Part shown: positions 24,001 through 34,406 of the stretch, in pieces
Numbering within the stretch: position 1 is the stretch's first letter
Layout of the letters: each line of letters begins with the position of its first letter
Assembly: GCA_025917655.1 (NCBI GenBank)
Contig: CP084609.1
Location: 310,001 to 374,000, forward strand
Direction: 5' to 3'
DNA from: Chlorella sorokiniana
Lineage: Eukaryota; Chlorophyta; Trebouxiophyceae; Chlorellales; Chlorellaceae
DNA length: 64,000 nt
Translations under genes and position numbers: made by a program
Notes under the pieces: generated by a model
What the model saw: only the letters and a program-made list of their open reading frames with translations
The model's database searches: none
Told to the model about the DNA's origin: nothing

Positions 24001-25972
24001 TATTGGTGATTCGTGGGATGTGGATGCCCTGTTGAAGCGTCATGAAAAGTTGATCAGACGGCTGGCGAAAAGGTGTGTGAACATCAGGTAGTGCCTTCAC
24101 AGGACTGAAAGGAAGGAGAAGCACATTGACGTGCTTGCCTGCATGTTGGTTGTGGCGGTCGGCGTCCCACTCCGTCCTCCTTTTGTTTTTGCACTTTCAG
24201 ACACGGCATTGAAGCTAATGTTCCAAGCGATCAATGGATCAAATGGCGCGGAGAGTTAGACTCCCGAGCCCGTCAGAGTACCCACGCGGCACGGGTTTTC
24301 CCGGCAGCACCAGAACCGCCAACAGATCCGCCAACACAAGCGCCAACGCAAACACCGGTACAAGCACCCCAGTCCTTGGGCGATGCAGCCCAAGAAGGTC
24401 TGAAGCCGCCCAATTCAGGACATGAATGTGAAAGGCTAGTAAGTGACACATCAGAGAGGCATGGTGTGGAGGCGGAGCAGCTGAATTCAACAGGTATAGT
24501 CTTGGATGGTGTGGCCGCTGATGATACAGCTCAAATCTGTTCAGATTCTTTTTTGGCAAAACCTTCCGGCACAAACACAGTAGGAGACACTTCAGACCGT
24601 CCCAACCAAAAGGATGTTGGCACCCAGGTCAGCTGCCATGGTTTACCAATTTCGCTGCTGTGTCTGCAGTGGCTGTGCCGTTGGAAACAAATCTGGCTAT
24701 GCAATTGCAGGAAGACGCTGGCAGCGCTTTGAAGGTGAGCGGTAAAAACATGAGGGCACACTTTCTGTCAGGAGCCTGCAAACCGTGATGACTGGGTGTC
24801 CTGCAAGTAACTGTGAATGCACATTTAAATTGCTGAAACTTGGGTGTATGTGTAGGACCCTCCACCAGAGGAACTCAATGTCTTGAACATCAAATTGATA
24901 GCCAAAACCGACAGTAAAGATGTGACAGGCAGCAAGAACAAGAACGCATTGACAGCCAGCAAACTCAAGAGAATACGCATCGCAGGTATGATTGACCTAA
25001 CCTTATTTGGTCTATCGCCACCCGTGCCTGCTTGATCAAGTCATACATATCATACATGTTCATGAGGTATTCACAATTGCCACCCAACAATGGCAAACGT
25101 TCTGCAGAAAAAGAGCTCAAGACAACGTTGAAATGGCAGCAGCAGGCCAACTCAAAGAGTCCCCCTCAATACAAAACGAACAGGGAGAAGTGGTTTTGAA
25201 GTTGGGCATATACAGCAACTACACATATTGCGTATTGGTGAGAAAGTGTGTGCCTTCCATAATGTCGCTGTGGTTCGGTCAGGTGCCTGCTTGGCATTAA
25301 CGTTGGTGCACCTATGCTCAGTATGAAACACCTCATTACCCAACCGTATAGGCCAAGGAATTGAACACGCTTTTGGAACGGTCGCACGCTGAAGTTGGAG
25401 ATTGCCTGCGTTTGCGCCACATTGACTCGTGCCCTAATGGTCAGACCATTCACGTGAAGGTGGAGCTGTGGCCACCACGGGGCGCACATCATGAGGCATC
25501 GAGCCAGTCGCTGCTGTTGCAAGATACTGAAAGGGATGAGGAACACAGGCAGCAGATGCAGGAGATGGATGTGGATGTGGATGAAGAGCCGGCTGCAGGC
25601 CATAGTGCCCCACCAGCCATCCCAACAGCGGCAGGAGATGCGCAAAACATGGATGATGCCATGCAGCCAGCAGGGTCACACTCGACTGAGCAACAGCACA
25701 ACAAGAAACGCAAGGTTCCTGCGGCTAGCCTCGACGCTCAGCAAATTGGTGACACAGCCGACGCGACTGCAAGGGCCTCGGGGCCAGGCGCACTAGGAAC
25801 TCGCATGCCAGTCCCTCAGCTGTTTTCGCAATTGCTGCAGCAGCATCCCACAGGCACGGCCACATCGTCAGAGGCTCTGCACCAGCTGCTTCGACAGAAT
25901 CCAGAGTTACGCAACACAGTTCCACAGTTCAATCATAATTGGTTTGCTCGGTTGGCCCCTCCTGGACCTTAA
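21047..25972 (+). CDS. Eukaryotic GmrSD/BrxU-like protein: DUF262 + DUF1524 (HNH) with a long tail
   Basis: Multi-exon gene. Early exons are 21047-21067, 21155-21279, 21390-21510 and one from 21623. The N-terminal DUF262 part shows VEAYQRGYEWNEVQAERLLN, FLKLGEVVLL and the hallmark VDGQQRLTTLLLL. A helical middle follows (LYKFYKGMN, LDEWESIEKML, EELENALTSLEYLTLNRMVN). The DUF1524 part has SVEHILPQ, MGNLALLNRKDNSELSNLDF and DSWDVDALLKRHEKLIRRL, keeping the His and Asn positions of its HNH fold. In bacteria this fusion (GmrSD, BrxU, SspE) is an NTP-driven nuclease that cuts modified phage DNA. The exons after about 24.2 kb encode a Pro/Thr-rich linker, an unrecognised segment with HAEVGDCLRLRHIDSC, and a Gln-rich tail with the nuclear-import motif KKRKV (25703-25717). 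One frame change was noticed. Introns argue against bacterial contamination; its lower GC hints at acquisition. Start and tail exons are uncertain. Confidence 0.75.
21511..21622 (+). other. Probable GC-AG intron in the GmrSD-like gene
   Basis: The exon ends CATATGCAG and is followed by GCAAGA rather than GT. The acceptor TTTTGCAG lies at the far end, and joining them restores the frame into the exon leading to the DGQQR motif. Reading through it would break the protein. Confidence 0.55.
25703..25717 (+). other. Monopartite nuclear-localisation motif in the tail
   Basis: Codons for KKRKV in the context HNKKRKVPA, the classical SV40-type pattern. It supports a nuclear site for the GmrSD-like protein but is only a short motif. 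Confidence 0.4.
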
Positions 25973-26609
25973 GCAGCAAACGAGCCACAAGAAGAACCCG
26001 CCCCATGTAGTTGCAGGTAAGCTAGAGTGTCCGAGTGTCTTGCAGCACAGCCGCACCAAGTAGCCATGACTGATTATGGATGCAACATTACTGTCTAACA
26101 GCGCTGACACCCACACCATGTGTGTCATTCCCACGACCATAGGCACCTGCAAGATCATTGGCAATGCATGGCCCAAGCCCAAGCAAGTATGTTGTCTTCT
26201 ATCTAATGGTAGCGTGAGCGCCAGAGCAACATTCACGCCTGGCATTATTGCTATTGCATGCCCTATCCCATCCACGTGTCCTTTGTGCCAACTACAAGCG
26301 CTTGACCTTATATCCATCCATGTGTCCTTTGAGCCACCTACAAGCGTTTCACCTTGTTTTTATCCATGTACGCCTGAAAGTGCAAAAGTGTCTGATGCAT
26401 TGGGTTTGAAAGACAGACCGTTGATGACTGTTGTCCATTGTACTGATGGCAGCACTGTGCTCACCCCTGGCGTTATGCCAGCTGGTGTGTGCTACAGTGG
26501 CAACTACCTGCGGCCTGCACTACCGCTGAGAGGGGCTAACGAACACGAAAGCAAAGCAGCGACCAGCCTGCCTCCATGGGTGCCAGCGCAATATTTAAGA
26601 GTGTGCTAC
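25973..26609. other. Spacer with a short imperfect tandem repeat
   Basis: Two diverged copies of a roughly 48-base unit (ATCCAYGTGTCCTTTG...) lie at about 26269-26366. A 202-codon frame at 26076-26684 runs through this repeat and into the transporter fragment, so it is probably not a gene. No other feature was seen. Confidence 0.45.
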
Positions 26610-26830
26610 ACCGAGCGCGTGCCGCAAGCGGTGCGTTTGTGGCTACGCTCACAGCTGGGTCACCTGCAGGCATTGGCTGCATAGGGCCTCATTGCCTGAC
26701 TATTTGATCCTTGCAACTGCCCAACTTCCATGCAAGCCCATAAAAGGAGAACAGCTGGAAGTCCAGAATGAACTTCTTGACAGAGAGTGGAGTGTTGTGC
26801 AGTGGCCTGCTGTAAACTCCCGCAAGAATC
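26610..26830 (+). pseudogene. Last-exon fragment of the SLC43-like transporter (copy C)
   Basis: Matches the end of the last intron, the last exon and the 3' flank of copies A and B. Shared strings include GGCTACGCTCACAGCTGGGT, CAACTTCCATGCA, GAGCTGGAAGT-type sequence and GAGAGTGGA, plus the TGTAA at 26811-26815. It is more diverged than copy B: GAGGAG-type codons are altered and the terminal stop is lost. It lies on the far side of the GmrSD-like gene, so copies B and C bracket that gene. Confidence 0.7.
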
Positions 26831-27159
26831 AGATGCCAGAACGGCAGATCCAAGGCCTGTGTGTGGACACGTTGAACCCCTGATGGGCACCTGGCTGCCC
26901 CAGCTCAACAGCCTGACTTTGCCATGCATTCCTGTGCAATCGACAAGCGTCTCACATCCAGCAGCTGACCTGACTGAGCACAGTCACCTCCAGGGTTGGG
27001 CTGCTTCCAACACATATCTGATCTTGGCTGTGTTCCAGCCGGCACACTCAGCATGGGGGTCGCTCCACTGACCAGCCATTAAGGAAGGCATTAGACAACC
27101 CTGCCGGCAGGTCTGCAGGCGCTCAATGTACCAACGGTAGTAAGTCAAAGCATTGGACG
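26831..27159. other. Intergenic
   Basis: Between the transporter fragment and the stop codon of PP6. It should contain the PP6 3' UTR on the minus strand. Nothing else was recognised. Confidence 0.5.
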
Positions 27160-29324
27160 CTACAAGAAGTAGGGCACCGCCGCCCGCGGCGCCATCATGT
27201 TGCTGTTCTCGTCAGTTTCCGTGAAATACTTCACTTCTCGCTCCAAGGACGAATCAAAGCAGAGCATGGAGGCCACGTTGCCGCAGCGGTAGCAGTAGTT
27301 GGGCGCAGACCAGACGGTCACAAGGGAGCGGTCCTGGAACATGTACTTCAGGCCCTCCTGCAGTACACGTCGGGCCAGGGGCAGCACAGGATGATAAGAG
27401 GGCGGCAGCAATCAAGCAAGGTTGGGCGCTTGGTTGTGCACCAATGAAATCTCGCTTGGCAGTCGTGCAAGGCTGAGGAGTGGGCCAATCTATGAGGAAG
27501 AGCAGCCATCGCACGCAGACTGCCCGCAAGGCCCAGCAAGGTGACTTCAATGTTGCCATGAAGAAACCAACAAACAGCCGCACCTGCACCAGCTGATGCG
27601 CACGGCAGATCAGCTCAAGCCCGTTGACGGCATTGAACTCCGCCGCCACCTTGCCCCCAAACAGCCAGCCTGCACGAAACATAAAATAAAGAAACAGCCA
27701 AGCTTAAAGTGCGGAACAAGCTAGAGAGGCAGCAAGAAACAAAGGGATTGCTGCAAAGCCAATCTTTTGTTGCACGTGCCAAGACGAGCAGAGCAGGTGC
27801 CTGCAGACGAAACACACCCAATTCCTCTGCCCACCACGCCAGCTTGCAGGCCAACTTAACTACAACAACTACCAGCCCAAGCGCAACCCACTGCACCCAC
27901 CTGCACCCCGCGGCGACACCGCCCAGCTCTCAATGTCCTCCGGGTCGCTCCACATCAAGTCGCAGAAGGGGCCCTCGTGAGGGATCTCACACACCCGGTC
28001 AATCATGCGCACCTGGAGGGTGCACAAGGAATACAGGAGCGGGAGTCAAGTATATTCTGCGCACCAGGTGCAGCTTGCACAGCGTCTTTTTACTTGACAG
28101 GACACTTCAACATATGATTGAATAATCAATTTCATCTTGCCTCAATGACTTGCTTGAATACAAGGAAGATAACCATGAAACTGAGACAACAAAGCGCACC
28201 TGGTCCAACGTGCGGACATCAGGAGACAAGCCGCCGTGCACGCACAGCACGCTGCCGTCAATCACCGCCTGCGACAGCAACGAAAGCAGCGGCGCAAAGT
28301 GGAACAAGGCGGGAAAGGGGTGCAGCAGCGAGGAGCAGAACCTGAAGCCAAGCTCCAGCGCTGGCCCAGCATCACAGCCGTGGTCCGGCCCCTTCCTAGC
28401 ATCAAGACTATAAAAAGTAGGCAGCTGCCCACCGATATCGTGAGGTAATCAAAGACTTCTGTGCAATACCGCCACGCGTTGGCGTTGCCGTACTTGCGTT
28501 GGCACTCGTCGTAAAAGCCGTACACCTGCAGTACAGGCAGGCAGTGCGGGTTGACGTGGTGTTCAACACCGCAGGTCCATAATAATGGCATGGAGACGGG
28601 GGTGAGGCCGAGGCATCAAAGCAGCACCACTGCTCGACTGTGCGCGCCCCACTCCCGGCCTCCCGCAAGCTTCAGCGGCAGCAGCGCGCGGCATGCGCGC
28701 CTGCGTGATCTGCCGGCTCTCGTGGTTGCCGCGCAGCAGGGTGACGTGGGCGGGGTAGGCCGCCTTGAGCAGCATCAGCAGCGTGAACACCTCCAGCGAG
28801 TTGTAGCCGCGGTCCACAAAGTCGCCCATGAATATGTAGGAGGTGGCGGGCACCTGGGGCAGCACACGCACAACACACAGGAGCAGGCTTTGGAAAACAG
28901 GCTTTGAGAAGCATTCAAGAGGTGGCGGTCACCTGGAGCACATACACACAGAACAGGAGCAGGTGCTGAGGAGCACGCAGGGCGTGGTTCTGCCTTTCCT
29001 GCCGCTGGCCGCCCGCTGCCTGGCCGCCCGGGTCGGCCCCCTCTGCTCCCTCTGAACAGGTGCACCTGGGCAGCTCACGCCCGGCAGCTTGCGTGCAGGT
29101 GCATACTGGCAAAGAACACGCACCTGGCCGCCGGTGTCAAAGAGCTTGAGCAGGTCGTGGAACTGGCCGTGGATGTCGCCGCAGACGGTGACTGGGGAGG
29201 AGACGGGCTGCACGCACGACTCCTCCACCAGAATCTCCTTGACCATGTCGCACAGCCGCCGCAGCTCCTCCTCGGTCAGGAACTCGCCGCCCTTGACCTT
29301 GGCGATGAGCGCCTCCAAGTCCAT
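27160..29324 (-). CDS. PP6: Serine/threonine protein phosphatase PP6 catalytic subunit
   Basis: ATG 29324 to the stop at 27160, six or seven exons. Starts [15 protein letters not shown]. All PPP-family metal and phosphate motifs are present in order: GDIHGQ (about residues 49-54), [27 protein letters not shown] and [11 protein letters not shown], ending AAVPYFL. It is PP6 (plant FyPP) rather than PP4, judging from [11 protein letters not shown], the [10 protein letters not shown] block, [10 protein letters not shown] and [11 protein letters not shown]. The final YFL is the carboxyl-methylated tail of PP2A-like enzymes. In plants this enzyme works with SAPS-type regulatory subunits and the PP2A A scaffold; a PP2A A gene lies 16 kb away. 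No frame break was noticed. It is head-to-head with IRE1, 535 bases apart. Confidence 0.95.
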
Positions 29325-29859
29325 GACGGCGACGGCGCGGGCGCCTGGAAGGGCGAGGTGCGAGGGCGTTTGGCGGCGTGGGCGGGGCAGGGGTGCCGCA
29401 GCGGCGCGGCAGGCCGCGTCCCTCGGGCAGCGGCACGCCGTGTGACAGCACGCTGAAAGCCTGGGCAGCGCCTGCTGTGTTCTGTCTTGCAAAGCGCCGG
29501 CTAGACGGCCGAGGCCCCAAAACTGAGGCAAGGGAGCCGGCCAAAAAGCTGTCTCGTCTCGTACCCCAATCGCATAAAGCTTACCGACACTAGTTACTGC
29601 TTGGTTCAACAGAGACGAGTGAGCAGCAGCGTGTGTCGCAACTTGATTAGCAGTTGCCGGCTCTGTTGCGGGCGATAATGATCGATTGGTCCTCCAACCA
29701 ATGAAACGTTATTGTTTAAAGTGGCGACCACCTCCTGGGGGAGAGGCTGTCCGAGGTACCATTCCTGTACCTGACACTGCGTGTTAAGAGCATCCCTGAG
29801 GGCGGGGAGCCCTGATTGGGCGCACATTCAACGCACCATGCGATCGTGTTAGTCAGGGA
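29325..29859. promoter_or_regulatory. Divergent promoter region between PP6 and IRE1
   Basis: 535 bases separate the two start codons, so both promoters and 5' UTRs must fit here. The outer ends are GC-rich and the middle (about 29570-29720) is more AT-rich. No single binding site is certain. Confidence 0.5.
29838..29852 (+). promoter_or_regulatory. Minimal uORF before the IRE1 start
   Basis: ATGCGATCGTGTTAG encodes Met-Arg-Ser-Cys-stop. It ends 7 bases before the IRE1 ATG at 29860, in a different frame. If it is within the transcript it would be expected to lower initiation at IRE1. Confidence 0.45.
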
Positions 29860-32800
29860 ATGACGCAGCGTCGTGTCTTGCTGCAAGCCTTGCTCGTTGC
29901 CTGTGTCTCGTGGGCGCTCTTGTGCCCGCTTGCAGCTGCCCAACAGCCGCTACAACAAGTTGAGGATGTGAGCAAGGCCGTGGCGCTGCCAGCCAGGTAG
30001 GCATTGGCCCGCAGAACCCTGCCGCCGGCGCCCGCGGAACCGACACCGCCTCCCCTTCACCCGGCCGCAGCTCCGATGGCGTGCTGCTGGTGAGTTTAGC
30101 CAACGGCAAGGTCGTGGCCCTGGAGAAGCGGTCGGGGGCGCAGCTGTGGACGTTCCATAGCGGCGCGCCGCTCCTTTCTTCCACCGCGCGTGCCCCGGGA
30201 GGCGGCGACGGCCTGCCCGCCGATGGTGCGACGTGGCGCTGCTGAGCGGCGGCACCCTCTTGCAACATACCTACAGAAAGCGTCTCAGCACAGCATTAAG
30301 TTATATCAACTCAACTTTTGTGTGCCTGCAGGGGAGGCGCAGCCCGCGCTGGGCGGTATCCTGCCCGGCACCGATGGCAGCCTCTACTCGTACAAAGCTG
30401 AGGTCGGGGCCGACTCCCGCATCGAGGCAAGCAGGGCCCCAAGGCTGCGACACTTTTGAAACGTTCTGGCACCACTCGGCGCCGCGCTGCTGCTGGGCCT
30501 TCTGTTGCCGCGCGCTCCTGCCCTCTGCCGCGTTGATCGGTGCCTGGCACACCTCCCGCCATGCACCCTGACCTGAACTGCTGCTACGCCTTGTGCGTCA
30601 TTGCATCCGCAGCGTCTGCCGCTGAGCGTGGCCAAGCTGGTGGACCAGTCGCCGCTGTCCACCCCCGACGGCAGCCTGCTGTTGGGCAGCCAGCACACCT
30701 CGGTCTTCCTGCTGGACGGACGCACCGGCCAGCTGCTCAGGCAAGGGCTGCTGAAGCACGGGCCGTGCGCTCGCCTGCGCTCCTGCCGCTGCTTGGCCGC
30801 GCGGGCCAGCTGCCCAGCCGCGGCACGTGCCCCGCTGTCGCTCCGGCCGCTTGCCACTGCGGCGGGCTGCTGGCGCATGGGCAGTGCCCCATGGCAATCA
30901 AAATTTGGCGACGATCGCAAGGGATAGGGGGCCCTGAAAGCTGTGTGGCCGCCCTGAAAGCTGTGGCCGCCCTGAAAGCTGTGTGGCCGCGCTGCAGGAC
31001 GCTGTACGACTTTGACGGGGAGCTGGGGCAGCTGGACGCAGCGGCGCTCGGTGAGGCAACCGCACCCACGCCGCCCTCCGGAGGCTCCGTCTGCGCAGCC
31101 CTTGCTGCTCGCCCTTCTCAAGGCCCTGCCCCAGAGCTTGCCAGCATGCCGCTTGCGCTGAGGCCGTGCCCTTGCTTGCCCCGTCGCCACCTGCGCCGTC
31201 TGCAGAGCTGGACGGGGAGCTCGACCTGGGCAGCGTCGTTGCGATCGGACGCAAGGACTATGTACTGAGGTCGCTGCACCCGCAGGCAAGCGAGCACAGA
31301 GAACAGCTGCTTTGGTGGGGGAAATCTGGGCTGCAGCAGGGTATGTTGCCGTGTGAGCGGGGCTGCGGGGGCTCAGACCAGAGAACCACTGGCACCCGAG
31401 GCTGCGCTTGCTTGTTGGCCCATGAGTCCGTTGTAGGCTGCGCCGCAGCCTTTCCTCCTGTCTGTTCATCTTTCACGCTTGAGTGTCGGTTCTAGAGAGA
31501 CACATTCTGTGGTGTGCTCTGCAGCTGTGCCTGCAAGCTTCCCCCTTCCACAAACCATGACGCGTCTTTCTCGCCTTCCTTCCGTCTGTCCTGCAGCTGG
31601 GCCTGCAGTGGAACGTGACTTGGGGCCGCGTGACCCGGCTGGACCTGCCGCTGCTGGGCGGCGCTGATGGCGCAGGTGCGCAAGGGGGTGCAGGGTTGGG
31701 CTATTGCAGAAAGTACATTCCACTTACTTTATGAGTCAGTAATTTGCAAGTCTGCCCCAGTGTATGCTCCAGCTTGCGGATTTATAGTCGATTTCTATCC
31801 CTTGACCGCCCCTCGCGCTGCAGCGGACGCTGTGCCTCGTCTGCAGCCCGCGGCGCCGCCGCCGCCGGCTGCCGCCGCCGCCGATGTGCAGCTGCTGGTT
31901 GGGCCCGACTTCTCCCTGCGCTGCATTCACCCAGGTGGGAGCCTACTTTGTGGGGGCCCTGCGTAGAGAATATCAATGCTTGCAACAAGGACGAATTCTT
32001 TGTTGGCGAGGAGGCTGCTTGTTCTGTTCTTTGGTGTGGCTGCACAGGCTGTAGCCCTGGGACTCCAACCACGCTGCTCCAGATTTTGTGCGTTGCTGTC
32101 AAGCGGACAGTGCTCTGCCGCCCGGCCTGACGTGCCTTCGGTCTTTGCAGGCGAGGGCTGGGAGCGCTGGCTGCGCCAGTTTGACGCGCCCCCTGGCGGC
32201 GTTCCCCGGAGGCGGCGGCGCCGACCTGCTGGCGCAGCAGGCGCAGCAGCTGGCCGCGGCCGCCGCCGGCGCCGTGCAGCCCGCGCTGACGGCTGGGGGA
32301 GGGCATCGGCGGCGACACGCTCGTGCTGGTCACTGCCCCAAACGGGGCCACCTACGGCGTCCCGGCCTCCCACTTCACTTTTGAGGCCGGGTTTGATCCC
32401 GGCAGCAGCGACGGCGGGGCCTGGACCGCAGGCCCGGCCGGCCAGTGTGCCATGCCGGGCGCGGAGGGGCAGCTGGCGCCTGCCGGGGGCTGCCAGACGG
32501 CGGCGGGGCCCCCACGGGCGCGGTGCAGCTCTTCCGGCCCCCTGCGCCGGCCGCTGCAGGGGGAGAAGCAGCGGGGCGGTGCGAGCGGGGGGCTGGGGAG
32601 GCGTCCTGCGAAGCGCTGCCGGAGGTGCGGTTGCACCCTGTGCATCGCCACAGCCCCGGCGGGCCGCTCTTCCTGCCTGCCGCCGCCTCCGAGCCGAGCG
32701 CGGTGGCAGTCCCGGCAGCAACCAGCCGCAGCGGCAGGCAGGAGCGGCCGCCAGCTGGCTGCTGCTGCTTGCGGGCGTGGCCCTCGGCGGCGGCGCCTCC

Positions 32801-34370
32801 GCCGGCCTGGTCGCGCTGCTGTGGCGGCAGCGGCTGGCGGCGGCGCTGCGGGAGCGGCGGGCGGAAGCCGCGGCGCAGCGCAAGCCCGGCCAGGCGGTTG
32901 CATCGGCGGCGGCGGCGACGGCGACGCCCGGGCAGCAAGGGCCGGCGGCGGGGCGGCGGCGGCAGGCTGAGCAACCGGGTGCTGGGCAGCATCCAGCAGG
33001 CGGCTTTGGAAGGAGCAGAGGCAGCTGCCCCTGCGCCGCGCCATGCTGGCAGCCCTGGCAGCGCTGCCAACGGGTCCGCCGCAGCAGCAGCTCTGCCGCC
33101 GCCGCCGCAGCAGCAGCCTGCAGCAGGTGGGCATGACGATGACGCCCCCGTGGGCCCCCATAGCGCAAGGCTCCCCTGCGGTGCGCCAGCGGACAGTCAC
33201 CGAGGACGGCGCCGTCGTTGTGGGCCACATGAAGGTGCGGCGCTGCAGCCGCCGCCGCCGCCGCGCCGCCCCTTGCGCCTGCCCGCCTGCCCGCCGCTGC
33301 AGCTTCCCCAAGCGAGGCTGTCTGGGGACGTTTACTCCAACTGCGGCGCTGTGCATGGGCGCTTGCGCCTCCCTGCTGCCCCGGGAACGCCACCCTGCCT
33401 CTGCTTCATGCCAGCCAGGAAGCTCAGAAGTTTGTTCGCGCTCACACACGCCGGCTGGGCGTACCCGCACACTGGTGTGCCAGCATCAGTGTCGCACCGA
33501 GCGTGCCTCCCCACCTCCCCTGCTTGTGTGTGTCTGACAGGTGGGCCCCGCCGTGCTCGGCTACGGCTCGGGCGGCACCGTCGTGTTTGCCGGGAGCTGG
33601 GCGGGCGCCCAGTGGCCGTGAAGCGCATGCTGCGCCAGTTCTACGGCCTGGCCCGGCGCGAGATCGGGCGCTGATCCTGGCGGATGAGCACCCCAACATT
33701 GTCAGGTGCGTGTGGCTGGGATGCAGGATTGCGGGGCGGGGAGGGGAGGTGGGCTGGGTGGGTGCTGCCGGGGGTGGTTCTGGAGGCTGAACTGCTTTCC
33801 TACCGCAGTTTCCGGCATCGCATGCTTTTTGCACGGGGAGGCTGCAGCCCGTCAGCCAAACCGCAGCCCAGCTCACATCAGCAGACATCAAGCCGACGAT
33901 TCCCAGTACCTCCAAGCATCCCTCACCCTGACACACACACACCTCACCACAGGTGCTTCGCCATGGAGGAGGACTCTGAGTTTGTGTACCTGGCGCTGGA
34001 GCGGTGTCGCAGCACGCTGAGCGACGCGGTGCAGGTGCGGTCGGGAGCTGAGGGTCACTGCTGCTGCTTTTTGTAACAATGTGAAAGTTGGTGGGGTGGG
34101 GTTGGCATGGGGTGGGGCATGCCTTTGCTTGGTGATGGCACATTGGCCGTGGCACTTGTTTGAGGAGCTCAGACATAAGCGATAAGCGAGTCCATGCAGC
34201 CCCCTGCCCAACCCCTTGCACCACCCCACACACTGCACAATAACCGCCTTCGAGCCTAAAACTAAAATGCAGGATGAGGTCGGGCGGCGTGCGCTGGTGG
34301 GCCCTGAGGGCGCCCCCACCGTACTGGCGTACCGCCTGGCTGCCGACGTCGGGCGGGGCGTGGCGGCGCT

Positions 34371-34406
<36 letters not shown>

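Noticed and set aside
21047-25972. The nuclease gene as bacterial contamination
   Set aside because: It has several introns with splice borders and is flanked on both sides by copies of an algal transporter exon.
26076-26684. 202-codon plus-strand gene
   Set aside because: It spans an imperfect tandem repeat and then runs into the transporter last-exon fragment in a non-coding frame.
31927-33470. Long minus-strand open frames (488 and 372 codons) opposite IRE1
   Set aside because: They arise from GC-rich codon bias on the opposite strand; composition is Ala/Arg/Pro noise with no motifs, while the plus strand carries clear IRE1 content.
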